Positions 18,639 to 26,652 of a DNA stretch of 64,000 nt are shown here, one piece after another. The DNA is taken from positions 39,249 to 103,248 of IMG/VR virus record IMGVR_UViG_3300045009_000924; one strand, 5' to 3'. Source of the stretch: a virus. A program made the position numbers and the translations under genes. The first letter of the stretch is position 1; the number at the start of each line of letters is the position of its first letter. Under the pieces are notes generated by a model that made no database searches, was not told the DNA's origin, and saw only the letters and a list, made by a program, of their open reading frames with translations.

Positions 18639-20640
18639 CCATAAAAACAATGTTTATATTTACAGGGTTGTACTTGCGAAAATGGAAAACCAACAACCCA
18701 AAGACCATTTGCGCGGAATGACAATTCGAAATGACAAAAACATAGTTATGTTCAAAGCTCTTTCAAAAAGACACGGAAATAATAGGAGAAAAGTTGTTTC
18801 GGCTGATTTGGGTGGGATGCAATTCAAGGCAAATGTGGGTAGGCAGATTGCAAGAAGCGTAATCAGCACAATAGTTCCCGGGGACATGAGTCCGTATCGC
18901 TCTCCGGTTAGGTCGGCATTTTGGAGAACGGTAACACCGGGCTTTGGTGGGGGTAGGCGCGGTGGCTCAATGCCTGGGGAAAATCGCGGATATAGATGCC
19001 CGGAGGGCTATCAATATGGCGGAAGATTTACCGATAATAGATTGTCGACATGTGGTGCACAATTGTTCGATATACCATCTCCGCTTGGCGCTGCGTTGAG
19101 AGCCATTAGAAATGCAATAAATCCGAACGTATCAAGAACAACCGGAAAACCGATATCGGGAATTCGTGGAGATAGTGAAATAATAGTTCGGCGAGCTCCG
19201 GTTATTCCAAAAGTTTCTTCTGATAACAGGGCAGAAGTTTCTCGAGTTGTCTTAGACCTCGTGAACCAAATAGGAAAATTTAATAAATCTTCAAACGAAA
19301 TAGCCAGAAGAATGGTTAGGCGTGATGGATTTGTTCTAGAACCGGTTGTGCCAAATAAGGTTTTACGTGCAATACCAGATAACAGAGACATGGAGGGCGC
19401 AACAATGTTGATGTCGGCAATCTCTGCGGCGGGCATAGGGGGAGAAGAGTTGGGTTTGCTTTCAAACACCGGGATTAAATCTTTGATTTATGTTCTTCCC
19501 GGTGGTTCAACATTAACACTAGAAAAAGCAAGAAAGCTTTCGATTGGCGAAAGAAGAAAACTTGGCAGAGTCGTAAATTCCGCTGCAGAATTAGACAATA
19601 GAGACGACCCGGCAAAAAGGCTTCAATTTGTTGCGTCGGAAATAGGTTCTGGAATATCTTATACAGAAAATTTCGTCGGTATAAAAAATCCAAACGAGCG
19701 AATCGGAAAAAACCTTGCCTGGGTCAACACTCTTTTCAAAAATAGAAAATTGATTAAACCAGAAATGACCGGAACAGAAAGAGAAACTATTTCATTTGCT
19801 GCAAAAAGAAAACTAATAAAAAATACCGAATACGCACTAAGGCATATTGCGTCTGGTGGAAACATTTCCGATATTCATCCATCAATAATAGCGGAAGTGC
19901 TAAAACGTTCTTTAAATGTTTCAAAAAGAGAACTACAGGGAAACATAACCGCAATAGATGTGAACGGAAGGGGTTATTTGATTTACGGTAAACCGAAAAA
20001 ATTTCAACATATCGGTGAAAGATTTGCCTCTGATGTTCAGCAACATTTGGGACTGGAATCGCCCGATGTATTTTTCATTGGGAAACAGGGGAATGTGAGA
20101 AGCTATTTGAGAGATGATATTTCTTCTGTTATTCCCGACGGTGTTTTCAATCCTCAAAAAACTTTTAATGAATTAGATATGAATGATGTGGCCAGAATTA
20201 TGGTTGCAGATTTTTTGACAGACCAAAGAGAAAGACCAAATACATCAATTTACGCAGTAGACACAAATGAGGGTACGCGTGCGGTTTTGGCACAAAATAC
20301 AAGTTCCGGATTGGCGGATTTGTCGAAATTGGAAATAACAAAAAGAATGAAAATCAGACTCTCTGATTTTTACGAGTCTGGTCTTGTCCCTGCATATTCG
20401 GATTACTATCAGAAACTAAGAGCAGAACAAAGAATTTTATTCATAAAGTTTATTTCACAAATGATTAACAGAGCAAAATCATTTAATCCATCAAAATTCG
20501 CAGACAATCTAAATGTATATGGAATTTCTGAAGGTGAAAGAATACATCTTGAAATAATTACAAAATTGTTTAATGACAGAATTGAAGTTTTGTCAACTCA
20601 AAAAGAATTACTCAGAGAAATTTTAACGGAAAGAAAATAA
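18631..20640 (+). CDS. Head-module protein with a possible HipA/PI-kinase-like fold, 669 aa
   Basis: GTG 18631 has GAGGA 6 bases upstream, inside the previous gene. Residues about 105-145 hold a CPEGY-x-FTD-TCG motif shared with the 2836-residue protein. The C-terminal third resembles the HipA/PI3-4-kinase-like fold: GERFASDVQQHLGLESPDV (a substrate-side helix) followed by ARIMVADFLTDQRERPNTS, which could correspond to the D-x(4,5)-N catalytic loop. The match is weak and key residues may be missing, so kinase activity is not claimed. A structural portal- or head-associated role is the alternative. Confidence 0.7.
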   Translation: MDNHKNNVYIYRVVLAKMENQQPKDHLRGMTIRNDKNIVMFKALSKRHGNNRRKVVSADLGGMQFKANVGRQIARSVISTIVPGDMSPYRSPVRSAFWRTVTPGFGGGRRGGSMPGENRGYRCPEGYQYGGRFTDNRLSTCGAQLFDIPSPLGAALRAIRNAINPNVSRTTGKPISGIRGDSEIIVRRAPVIPKVSSDNRAEVSRVVLDLVNQIGKFNKSSNEIARRMVRRDGFVLEPVVPNKVLRAIPDNRDMEGATMLMSAISAAGIGGEELGLLSNTGIKSLIYVLPGGSTLTLEKARKLSIGERRKLGRVVNSAAELDNRDDPAKRLQFVASEIGSGISYTENFVGIKNPNERIGKNLAWVNTLFKNRKLIKPEMTGTERETISFAAKRKLIKNTEYALRHIASGGNISDIHPSIIAEVLKRSLNVSKRELQGNITAIDVNGRGYLIYGKPKKFQHIGERFASDVQQHLGLESPDVFFIGKQGNVRSYLRDDISSVIPDGVFNPQKTFNELDMNDVARIMVADFLTDQRERPNTSIYAVDTNEGTRAVLAQNTSSGLADLSKLEITKRMKIRLSDFYESGLVPAYSDYYQKLRAEQRILFIKFISQMINRAKSFNPSKFADNLNVYGISEGERIHLEIITKLFNDRIEVLSTQKELLREILTERK

Positions 20641-20641
20641 A

Positions 20642-21439
20642 ATGAAAAAAATTAATAAAATATCAATAGTCAAAGACGTATTTACAAACACCCCACACGT
20701 TATGGCAATTTCGTCCGACGAAGAAATAAAAATTAAAGCAATTACCGAATATGGAAAATTGATAATTAAGGAATATAATTATCAAAATGGGTATATAAAT
20801 GCTGGTGTTCCAGATGGATTCGTAAAAACAGACTTCAAGCAACTTACTCCCAACATGGAAAAAATGTTTTCTGCTGCATTTGACGAAATAGGCTGGAACA
20901 CGCAAAAAGTTAACGAAATGACAACAAAAATAATTAATTATCAAAAAACAAAATCTTTTATATCAAGAAACGCAAATATAAGGAAATCAAACTCATTTAA
21001 GAGCCCTTCAAGCAGGTCTCTGTTCAAATTTAAAAATAAAATAAACAAGATAAATATTTTAAATTACAAAGCAAAAACATTCAAAGATAACAACACAACA
21101 AGTGCTTTGGTTGAAAAAATAAAATCAAGAGAACTTGCATTTGACAGAAAAACAAATACAATCGCCGCGAAAAAAAACGATTTATTTTCTCAAAATACGC
21201 TTGATTTAATAAATCAAGATTCAAAAAATATTCGTCTGCTTAGACGACATTTCGGTGAAAAAAACGAAGACTTTATTAATATGGCGAAAAAATACAAGAG
21301 ACGGACATTGCGAAGAGCGACAAAAATATCAGAAAAAAAATTATTTGACGATATTGAAGAGAAAAACATTTTCGGATTTCAAAAGTTTAATACTTCAATA
21401 AGAACAAAACTTAAAAGAAAAACCGGGAAGAAAAAATGA
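20642..21439 (+). CDS. Hypothetical Lys/Asn-rich basic protein, 265 aa
   Basis: The ATG lies 1 base after the previous stop. The protein is strongly basic with an AT-rich codon choice. No domain recognised. It overlaps the next gene by ATGA, consistent with coupled translation in the pre-capsid gene run. Confidence 0.75.
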   Translation: MKKINKISIVKDVFTNTPHVMAISSDEEIKIKAITEYGKLIIKEYNYQNGYINAGVPDGFVKTDFKQLTPNMEKMFSAAFDEIGWNTQKVNEMTTKIINYQKTKSFISRNANIRKSNSFKSPSSRSLFKFKNKINKINILNYKAKTFKDNNTTSALVEKIKSRELAFDRKTNTIAAKKNDLFSQNTLDLINQDSKNIRLLRRHFGEKNEDFINMAKKYKRRTLRRATKISEKKLFDDIEEKNIFGFQKFNTSIRTKLKRKTGKKK

Positions 21440-22206
21440 AAGAGTTAATTAAAAAAGCGCAAGCTCTAAAAACCGCACGTGAAATAGGATGCAGTGGTGC
21501 GCACAAAGACAAAAATGGAAATTGGATGCCGTGCTCTTCTCACGAAGAATTAATTCGAATATCAGAGTTGGCAGAAACTTCAAAATGGAGAACTGTTGTT
21601 CCTGGTGAATCAAAGAAAGCATTAAGAAAAATCGGAAAAAATAAAAGAAAAAGATTTCAAGACGAGTGGGCAGAAATAAAAAAACAAAACCAGGGAGAGT
21701 GGGAGGAGCTCAGGGAGAAGCCCATATCGGGAATAGAGTCCCTACCCGGCGGCGGTCTTGTTTCCGGCGACCTTTTTGCCGGGAAATCAGCGAATGGCCC
21801 GTGTTGGCCCGGATACAAACAGGTAGGTATGAAAATTGGGAAGAGGGGCAAGCTGGTGCCGAATTGTGTTCCTGTCGACAATAAATCTGCAAAGGGTCCA
21901 GAATATGTTCGAGATAATGACCCCGATGTTTTTATTGATGCCGAATCGGCGCGAGCGAGAGCCAGGCAAATCGGTTGTATAGGGATTAGTAGAAGAATTA
22001 GTAAAACCGGTCGGTCGGTCTGGATGCCATGCACAAATATGACCGATTATGCAAATAGAACAGGTTCAACACCATTGGGTAAATTAAATATTGAAAAAAG
22101 AAGAAACGATGAAACCAGCAGGGCAGTGCGAACAATTCTTGCAGCACGAGACAAAGTGAGATTAAAAAGAAAAGTTTCTTTATTCCAACAATTAAAATCA
22201 AAATGA
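21436..22206 (+). CDS. Cys-motif phage protein with two WMPC repeats, 256 aa
   Basis: Two copies of the pattern A-R-x-I-G-C-x-G-(n)-W-M-P-C occur: residues about 14-37 (WMPCSSHEEL) and about 175-205 (WMPCTNMTDY). Between them is CWPGYKQVGMK followed by VPNCVPV, a paired-Cys peptide frequently attached to phage head proteins. The repeats suggest small disulfide or zinc modules. It ends 146 bases before the capsid start, so a scaffold, protease-linked or minor capsid role is likely, but the function is unknown. Confidence 0.75.
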   Translation: MKELIKKAQALKTAREIGCSGAHKDKNGNWMPCSSHEELIRISELAETSKWRTVVPGESKKALRKIGKNKRKRFQDEWAEIKKQNQGEWEELREKPISGIESLPGGGLVSGDLFAGKSANGPCWPGYKQVGMKIGKRGKLVPNCVPVDNKSAKGPEYVRDNDPDVFIDAESARARARQIGCIGISRRISKTGRSVWMPCTNMTDYANRTGSTPLGKLNIEKRRNDETSRAVRTILAARDKVRLKRKVSLFQQLKSK

Positions 22207-22208
22207 CT

Positions 22209-22260
22209 ATTTACACACTTTTGATAACAAAATTAAATAGTTCCACTATTAAGTGTAAAT
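22209..22260 (+). promoter_or_regulatory. Imperfect inverted repeat in the capsid gene leader
   Basis: ATTTACACACTT (22209-22220) can pair with AAGTGTAAAT (22251-22260) with a two-base bulge. It lies just after the preceding stop and could be a weak terminator, processing site or operator. No clear T-run follows, and I see no convincing promoter in the 146-bp gap. Confidence 0.35.
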
Positions 22261-22352
22261 AATCTGTTATTTTGGAATATCACAGGGCTGGGTGCTTTCC
22301 TGAGCCGAGTAAAAAAAAAATCAATCCAACCCTCTCAATACAGGAGAAAAAA

Positions 22353-23756
22353 ATGTCGCAAGACAAAGCAAGAATCGATGAGCTTCAAACAGCCCTTCGC
22401 TCAAAGATGGCAGAGAATAAAAACATCGCTGATTCATTTAAAGTTGAAGACGGCACTGTCGTTGTTTCGGCAGAACAGAAAACAACATTCGACAAAAACA
22501 TGCGTGACATCAAAGAAATCAAGTCACTCATTTCCGACCTCGAGTCAATGCAGGAAGTTTCCTCATGGGGCTCGGAGCAGAAAGAGACAAGTGTTGGTGC
22601 CGAATATTCAGCTGCAAATGCCGAAGTTGGTCAGTTGACATCACGTGAGCTTAAGACAATTGGCGAAATGTTCACGGAATCGCCAGAATTTAAAGCTCTA
22701 AACAACGGTCGCAATGGTGCAAACATGTCATCCCCATGGCAGATAAAGGCTTCATTGACCGGCCTGCAAGTGAAGGATGTCTTCACGGCGATGCCGACAG
22801 TCGGCAATCTCTCAGGATTCACCCGTGGAGGTGGCCTTGGTGATTTCGGCAGTGTTCAGCGCGATGCGATGATTACTCCGCCACAGAGAACACGTCGCGT
22901 GCGCGACCTGTTTCCAGTTCGTCGCACAACGGCTGCTGTAATTGAGTACTTCCGTCAGATTGGCTTCACATCGCTTGAGGCCCCAGGCGTAGACCACGCC
23001 AATGGCGTAACATACTCAACAAACAATGCAGCATCAACAGTTGCCGAGCGCTCCGGGAACGCGTTTGGAGCCAAGCCGCAGTCGTCATTCAAGTTCGTTG
23101 GTGAGCAGGCACCGGTTCGCACAATGGCGCACTGGGAAGCTGCACATCGCAACGTTCTTGCCGATGAGCCGCAGTTGCGGTCAATCATTGACAATGAGCT
23201 GATGTACGGTCTGCGCCTTCTTGAGGATGCACAGATTCTCAATGGCAACGGCGCCGGCGAAAACCTCATGGGTGTCATGAATACGCCGAGCATTCAGGAG
23301 TACTCATGGTCAGATGGTGCCACTGAGCCAGTTTCGGACACAAAAGCCGACGCACTCCGTCGCGCCGCAACCCTCTCGTTCCTCGCGTACTACGAGCCAT
23401 CTGGCATTGTGATGCACCCGAACGATTGGGAAGACATCGAGTTGACAAAAGACGCAAACGGTCAGTACCTCCTTGCTGTGTCAATCGCACAGGGTGGCGC
23501 GCCACGCGTCTGGAGAATGCCGATTGTTGACACGCCGGCCATGCCAGAGGGCTTCGCCCTTGTTGGAGCATTCGGTACAGCTGCACAACTTTACGACAGA
23601 GAGGAAGCAAGCATACGCATTAGCGAACAGCATGCAGACTTCTTCATTCGCAATGCAATCGTGATTCTTGCCGAGCAGCGCCTTGCGCTGGCTGTCAAGC
23701 GTCCGGAGGCTTTCGTCAAAGTTGAATTCGATGGGGCACCCTCCGTCTCCATCTGA
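22353..23756 (+). CDS. Major capsid protein, HK97 fold
   Basis: ATG 22353 is chosen because CAGGAG lies just upstream; the longer frame from 22272 has no ribosome site. The 467 residues open with a charged helical region (about 1-75), typical of the scaffolding delta domain. The shell domain follows, with the phage_capsid-type segments VRDLFPVRRTTAAVIEY, ILNGNGAGENLMGVM and the terminal ILAEQRLALAVKRPEAFVKV. It forms the icosahedral shell; the delta domain is normally removed by a head protease. No RLSSG peptide is present. Codon use differs sharply from its neighbours: Arg is CGT/CGC, not AGA, and it is GC-richer, consistent with very high expression. It has its own terminator. Confidence 0.93.
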   Translation: MSQDKARIDELQTALRSKMAENKNIADSFKVEDGTVVVSAEQKTTFDKNMRDIKEIKSLISDLESMQEVSSWGSEQKETSVGAEYSAANAEVGQLTSRELKTIGEMFTESPEFKALNNGRNGANMSSPWQIKASLTGLQVKDVFTAMPTVGNLSGFTRGGGLGDFGSVQRDAMITPPQRTRRVRDLFPVRRTTAAVIEYFRQIGFTSLEAPGVDHANGVTYSTNNAASTVAERSGNAFGAKPQSSFKFVGEQAPVRTMAHWEAAHRNVLADEPQLRSIIDNELMYGLRLLEDAQILNGNGAGENLMGVMNTPSIQEYSWSDGATEPVSDTKADALRRAATLSFLAYYEPSGIVMHPNDWEDIELTKDANGQYLLAVSIAQGGAPRVWRMPIVDTPAMPEGFALVGAFGTAAQLYDREEASIRISEQHADFFIRNAIVILAEQRLALAVKRPEAFVKVEFDGAPSVSI

Positions 23757-23790
23757 TTCGAATAGCTTGGGCTAAATCACCAAGAACGGG

Positions 23791-23840
23791 CCCCTGGGCA
23801 AAGGCTGCAACATAGCCTGAACCCGGGGGTCAATTCTTTC
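23791..23840 (+). terminator. Hairpin terminator after the capsid gene
   Basis: CCCCTGGG (23791-23798) pairs with CCCGGGGG (one G-U), an inner AGGCT/AGCCT stem follows, and a T-rich stretch comes after. It would insulate the capsid transcript. Confidence 0.65.
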
Positions 23841-23886
23841 TATCTGCATGTATTGACTGTGAGAGAATATATAGGTGGGTGTACCA

Positions 23887-25101
23887 ATGAAAGACAAAAA
23901 CAAAGACGACGAAAATTTGTTTTTAGAACTTGAAGCAATTGGCGAAGCAATCGAAATAGAAAATGAAATTCTAGAGGCTTCGGAAAAATCATTTGTAGAA
24001 TTGAAACAAGAAGAATTTAATCCAATTTATGATGAGTACTATAATTCAAAAGTAGTTGGCAAATTTGTGTTTGTTGACATTGAAGAAAAATCAGCATCCG
24101 GGAAAAAACTAAAAGACCCACGAGGGGGATTAACGGCAGCCGGACGTGCGCATTTTAAAAAAACAGAGGGCGCAAACCTAAAACCAGGAGTAAGAGGTCC
24201 GGCAAATACCCCAGAAAAAATGCGCCGAAAAGGTTCATTTTTGACTCGTTTTTTTACAAATCCATCCGGACCAATGAAGGATAAAAAAGGAAGAGCAACC
24301 AGGCTGGCCTTGTCGGCATCAGCGTGGGGCGAACCGGTTCCGGGTGATGCAGAAGCGGCAGCACGCCTAGCGGCAAAAGGTAGAAGATTGCTAGAACGCT
24401 ATGCAAAGACAAAGAAAAAAGAACTTGAATCTTTTGAAAATATTCAATCAAAAGAAGTTAATGAAATTTTTTCTAAAGCACTCGGACAGTCCATAGGGCA
24501 GATGGCCGGAGCAAAACCCAGTGCAGACGAGGCAATCGACCACGACATGGATGGCATGATTTTTGATGGAACCCCCCAGGAACAGAGAAAACCATACAAA
24601 AAGGGAAGCGACTCTTGGGGGCGCGAACAGGGAATGGATTACGAAAAGCGAAGAAGAGCCTTTGTTCGCCAAGAACTTGCACGTCAGGGTATAAAGCGCC
24701 GAAGGGGTCCACAGCGAACAGAAGCGGAGCGGCTTGCTCGCACCCGCGCACGCGCCAGATTCGATGCTGAATTTTTCGACAGAGCAGAGCGAGAAAGACA
24801 GGAAAGAATGCGGCCGGCAAAGCCAGACAACTCATGGCAGAGGGCCGAAGATGCAAGAAACGCTCGTAAAAAGCCACCCCTTGGACCGCCCGCCCCCAAA
24901 CCTCTGGGCCCACCGGCACCCAAAAGAACAGACAATTCATCGCAGAGGGCTGAAGATGCAAGAAACGCTCGTAAAAAGCCACCCCTTGGACCGCCCGCCC
25001 CCAAACCTCTGGGTCCACCGGCACCCAAAAGAACGGACAACTCATCGCAGAGGGCCGAAGATGCAAGAAACGCTCGCAAGAAGCCACGCCTAGTGATATA
25101 A
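23887..25101 (+). CDS. DUF6321-like phage protein with C-terminal Pro-rich tandem repeats, 404 aa
   Basis: ATG 23887 follows AGGTGGG at a good distance; GTG 23875 is the alternative. Residues about 70-175 match a phage module, DUF6321 (DPRGGLTAAGRAHFKK, MRRKGSFLTRFF, ALSASAWGEPVP, AAKGRRLLERY). The middle is acidic then Arg-rich. The C-terminus is 2.4 copies of a 35-residue repeat containing RAEDARNARKK and GPPAPKPLGPPAPK. It lies directly behind the capsid gene, so head decoration or scaffold is possible, but its function is unknown. Confidence 0.75.
   Translation: MKDKNKDDENLFLELEAIGEAIEIENEILEASEKSFVELKQEEFNPIYDEYYNSKVVGKFVFVDIEEKSASGKKLKDPRGGLTAAGRAHFKKTEGANLKPGVRGPANTPEKMRRKGSFLTRFFTNPSGPMKDKKGRATRLALSASAWGEPVPGDAEAAARLAAKGRRLLERYAKTKKKELESFENIQSKEVNEIFSKALGQSIGQMAGAKPSADEAIDHDMDGMIFDGTPQEQRKPYKKGSDSWGREQGMDYEKRRRAFVRQELARQGIKRRRGPQRTEAERLARTRARARFDAEFFDRAERERQERMRPAKPDNSWQRAEDARNARKKPPLGPPAPKPLGPPAPKRTDNSSQRAEDARNARKKPPLGPPAPKPLGPPAPKRTDNSSQRAEDARNARKKPRLVI
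24832..25086 (+). repeat. 105-bp tandem repeats, about 2.4 copies
   Basis: Units start at 24832, 24937 and 25042 (the last partial) and encode a 35-residue Pro/Arg-rich repeat. A few substitutions separate the copies. It is in frame, so it lengthens a flexible tail without breaking the gene. Confidence 0.9.
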
Positions 25102-25102
25102 A

Positions 25103-25462
25103 ATGCAGCGCTTTTGGTACGGAGCGGTAGTTCTCAATGTAGTTAATGGCGATACTGTCGATTTGATGATTGACCTCGGATTTAATATTCAGCACACAGT
25201 TCGTGTGCGTCTTTACGGAGCGAGTGCTCCAGAATCAAGGTCCAAAGACCCCATCGAGAAAGAAATGGGCCTAAGGGCCAAGTCTTTTACTAATGATTGG
25301 CTAACGAGACATGAATGGGTTTTCGTAAACACCATCCTTGACAAAAATGAAAAATACGGTATAGTACTTGCCAAAATTTACTCGTCCGACAAAGTGGATG
25401 ACCCGAAGACAGCATGTTTAAATACAGACATAGTTCAAGCTGGCTATGCCAGAGAGCACTGA
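25103..25462 (+). CDS. SNase-fold (thermonuclease-like) protein, probably inactive
   Basis: 119 residues with the OB-fold pattern of staphylococcal nuclease: VVNGDTVDLMID, then VRVRLYGASAPE, then EKYGIVLAKIY. Aligned by eye to the S. aureus enzyme, Arg35 and Glu43 are kept. The calcium ligand Asp40 is Ser and catalytic Arg87 is Ile, so phosphodiester cleavage is unlikely as in the canonical enzyme. It could be a nucleic-acid or protein binder. The start lies 1 base after the preceding stop. Confidence 0.75.
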   Translation: MQRFWYGAVVLNVVNGDTVDLMIDLGFNIQHTVRVRLYGASAPESRSKDPIEKEMGLRAKSFTNDWLTRHEWVFVNTILDKNEKYGIVLAKIYSSDKVDDPKTACLNTDIVQAGYAREH

Positions 25463-25475
25463 AAGAAGGATAGTT

Positions 25476-25922
25476 ATGTCATTTTTATGGAAAGATTATT
25501 CTGGCCCAATTAAGGGCATTCGCATTGAGACAAAAGCAGAGAAATCGTGTCCCAAGGCAACAAGCGATATTGCCGTAAATCTCCGCAACCGTGGCAAAGC
25601 AATCAAGACGGCCATGTATGGTCCCCTCAATCCAGCAGAATCAAACAATGATTACTGGACGAAACTTGCGTCAGAATGGGACGTTGACATATCTGCTGCC
25701 AAAAGGCAACGATGTGGAAATTGTGCGGTATTTGTTATCACTCCAGAAATGAAAAATTGTATCAAATCTGGACTGACCGGCGAGACCCGACAGGACGAGT
25801 GGAATGCCATTGATGCTGCCGGCGAACTTGGCTACTGTGAAGCGTTTGACTTTAAGTGTGCATCTAAGAGAACCTGTCGAGCATGGGTTACTGGTGGGCC
25901 AATTACAAAGCAAAAGCCATAA
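25476..25922 (+). CDS. Conserved Cys-rich phage protein, 148 aa
   Basis: ATG 25476 has AGAAGG upstream; the longer frame from 25446 overlaps the previous gene without a site. Residues about 85-140 hold CGNC, then a single Cys, then YCEAFDFKC and RTCRAWVTGG: six Cys suited to a metal or Fe-S site. The segments DIAVNLRNRGKAI and YGPLNP are, from memory, widespread in marine and freshwater phages. Function unknown. Confidence 0.75.
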   Translation: MSFLWKDYSGPIKGIRIETKAEKSCPKATSDIAVNLRNRGKAIKTAMYGPLNPAESNNDYWTKLASEWDVDISAAKRQRCGNCAVFVITPEMKNCIKSGLTGETRQDEWNAIDAAGELGYCEAFDFKCASKRTCRAWVTGGPITKQKP

Positions 25923-25964
25923 GATTCAACCTACAACCCAAAACAACATCAATGGAGATAAGCA

Positions 25965-26273
25965 ATGGCTGGTCCACAAAAGAATAAAAAAATAAAAGAA
26001 GAAGAAAAAACGACAGAAGAGTCAGCTTTTCTTGCTAAAAAAAATTCAAACTACAACACCCTGATTCCCATGGTGAATGCTGAATACGTAAAGGTTCGCC
26101 ACCCATTTCTGGGAATAGATTTGCACTTTAAGACAAATAGCCAAGAATTTGTCGACATATTCAACGAATTTAGTCAAAAGGGACTTGGGGAAAAATTAAA
26201 AAAGGAACTTATATTATTCGCTGAACAATATGACAAAAGATGGTTTGATGTTTTGAAACATTTACAAGCGTGA
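25965..26273 (+). CDS. Hypothetical protein, 102 aa
   Basis: Start ATG 25965 has GGAGA 8 bases upstream. The N-terminus is Lys/Glu-rich, followed by a compact segment (HPFLGIDLHFKT, FVDIFNEFSQKG). No family recognised. Confidence 0.65.
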   Translation: MAGPQKNKKIKEEEKTTEESAFLAKKNSNYNTLIPMVNAEYVKVRHPFLGIDLHFKTNSQEFVDIFNEFSQKGLGEKLKKELILFAEQYDKRWFDVLKHLQA

Positions 26274-26328
26274 TAAATTTTCTGGGTAAATAACTGGAAA
26301 ACCAAGAAAGTTGGCGAATGTGATTTCG

Positions 26329-26652
26329 ATGTTTGACGAGTACCAAGTAAAGTCCAGCCTGACTGCGATTTTTCCAAAGGAGTCAGCACTTGAATATCTT
26401 TGTCTTGGTCTTGTTTCGGAAGCTGGCGAGGTTGCTGGAAAAATAAAAAAAATAATTCGCGACGATAAAAGCAAAATCACAGAAGAAAGAAAAAACGAAA
26501 TCGCAAGTGAACTTGGAGATGTTTTATGGTATTTAGCTCAACTTTCCCTGGAGCTAAATATACCCCTAAGCACAATAGCTAATCAAAACATTGAAAAATT
26601 AAAAGACAGGATAAGCAGAGGAAAAATATCTGGCTCTGGCGATACTAGGTAA
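26329..26652 (+). CDS. mazG: MazG-like nucleoside triphosphate pyrophosphohydrolase
   Basis: About 107 residues with the MazG/all-alpha NTP-PPase motifs: GLVSEAGEVAGKIKK (the E-x-x-E helix) and ELGDVLWYLAQL (the E-x-x-D helix), which bind magnesium. Known members hydrolyse NTP or dNTP to NMP and pyrophosphate; phage forms adjust nucleotide pools or alarmones. ATG 26329 (MFDEYQ) fits the family start; GTG 26320 and TTG 26311 are alternatives. The stop overlaps the convergent oxygenase gene by 8 bases. Confidence 0.85.
   Translation: MFDEYQVKSSLTAIFPKESALEYLCLGLVSEAGEVAGKIKKIIRDDKSKITEERKNEIASELGDVLWYLAQLSLELNIPLSTIANQNIEKLKDRISRGKISGSGDTR

Noticed and set aside
22272-22352. Longer capsid start at TTG 22272
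   Set aside because: No ribosome site there, whereas CAGGAG precedes ATG 22353, and the added residues look non-coding.
24832-25086. Repeats considered as a CRISPR array
   Set aside because: Units are contiguous and coding, with no spacers between them.
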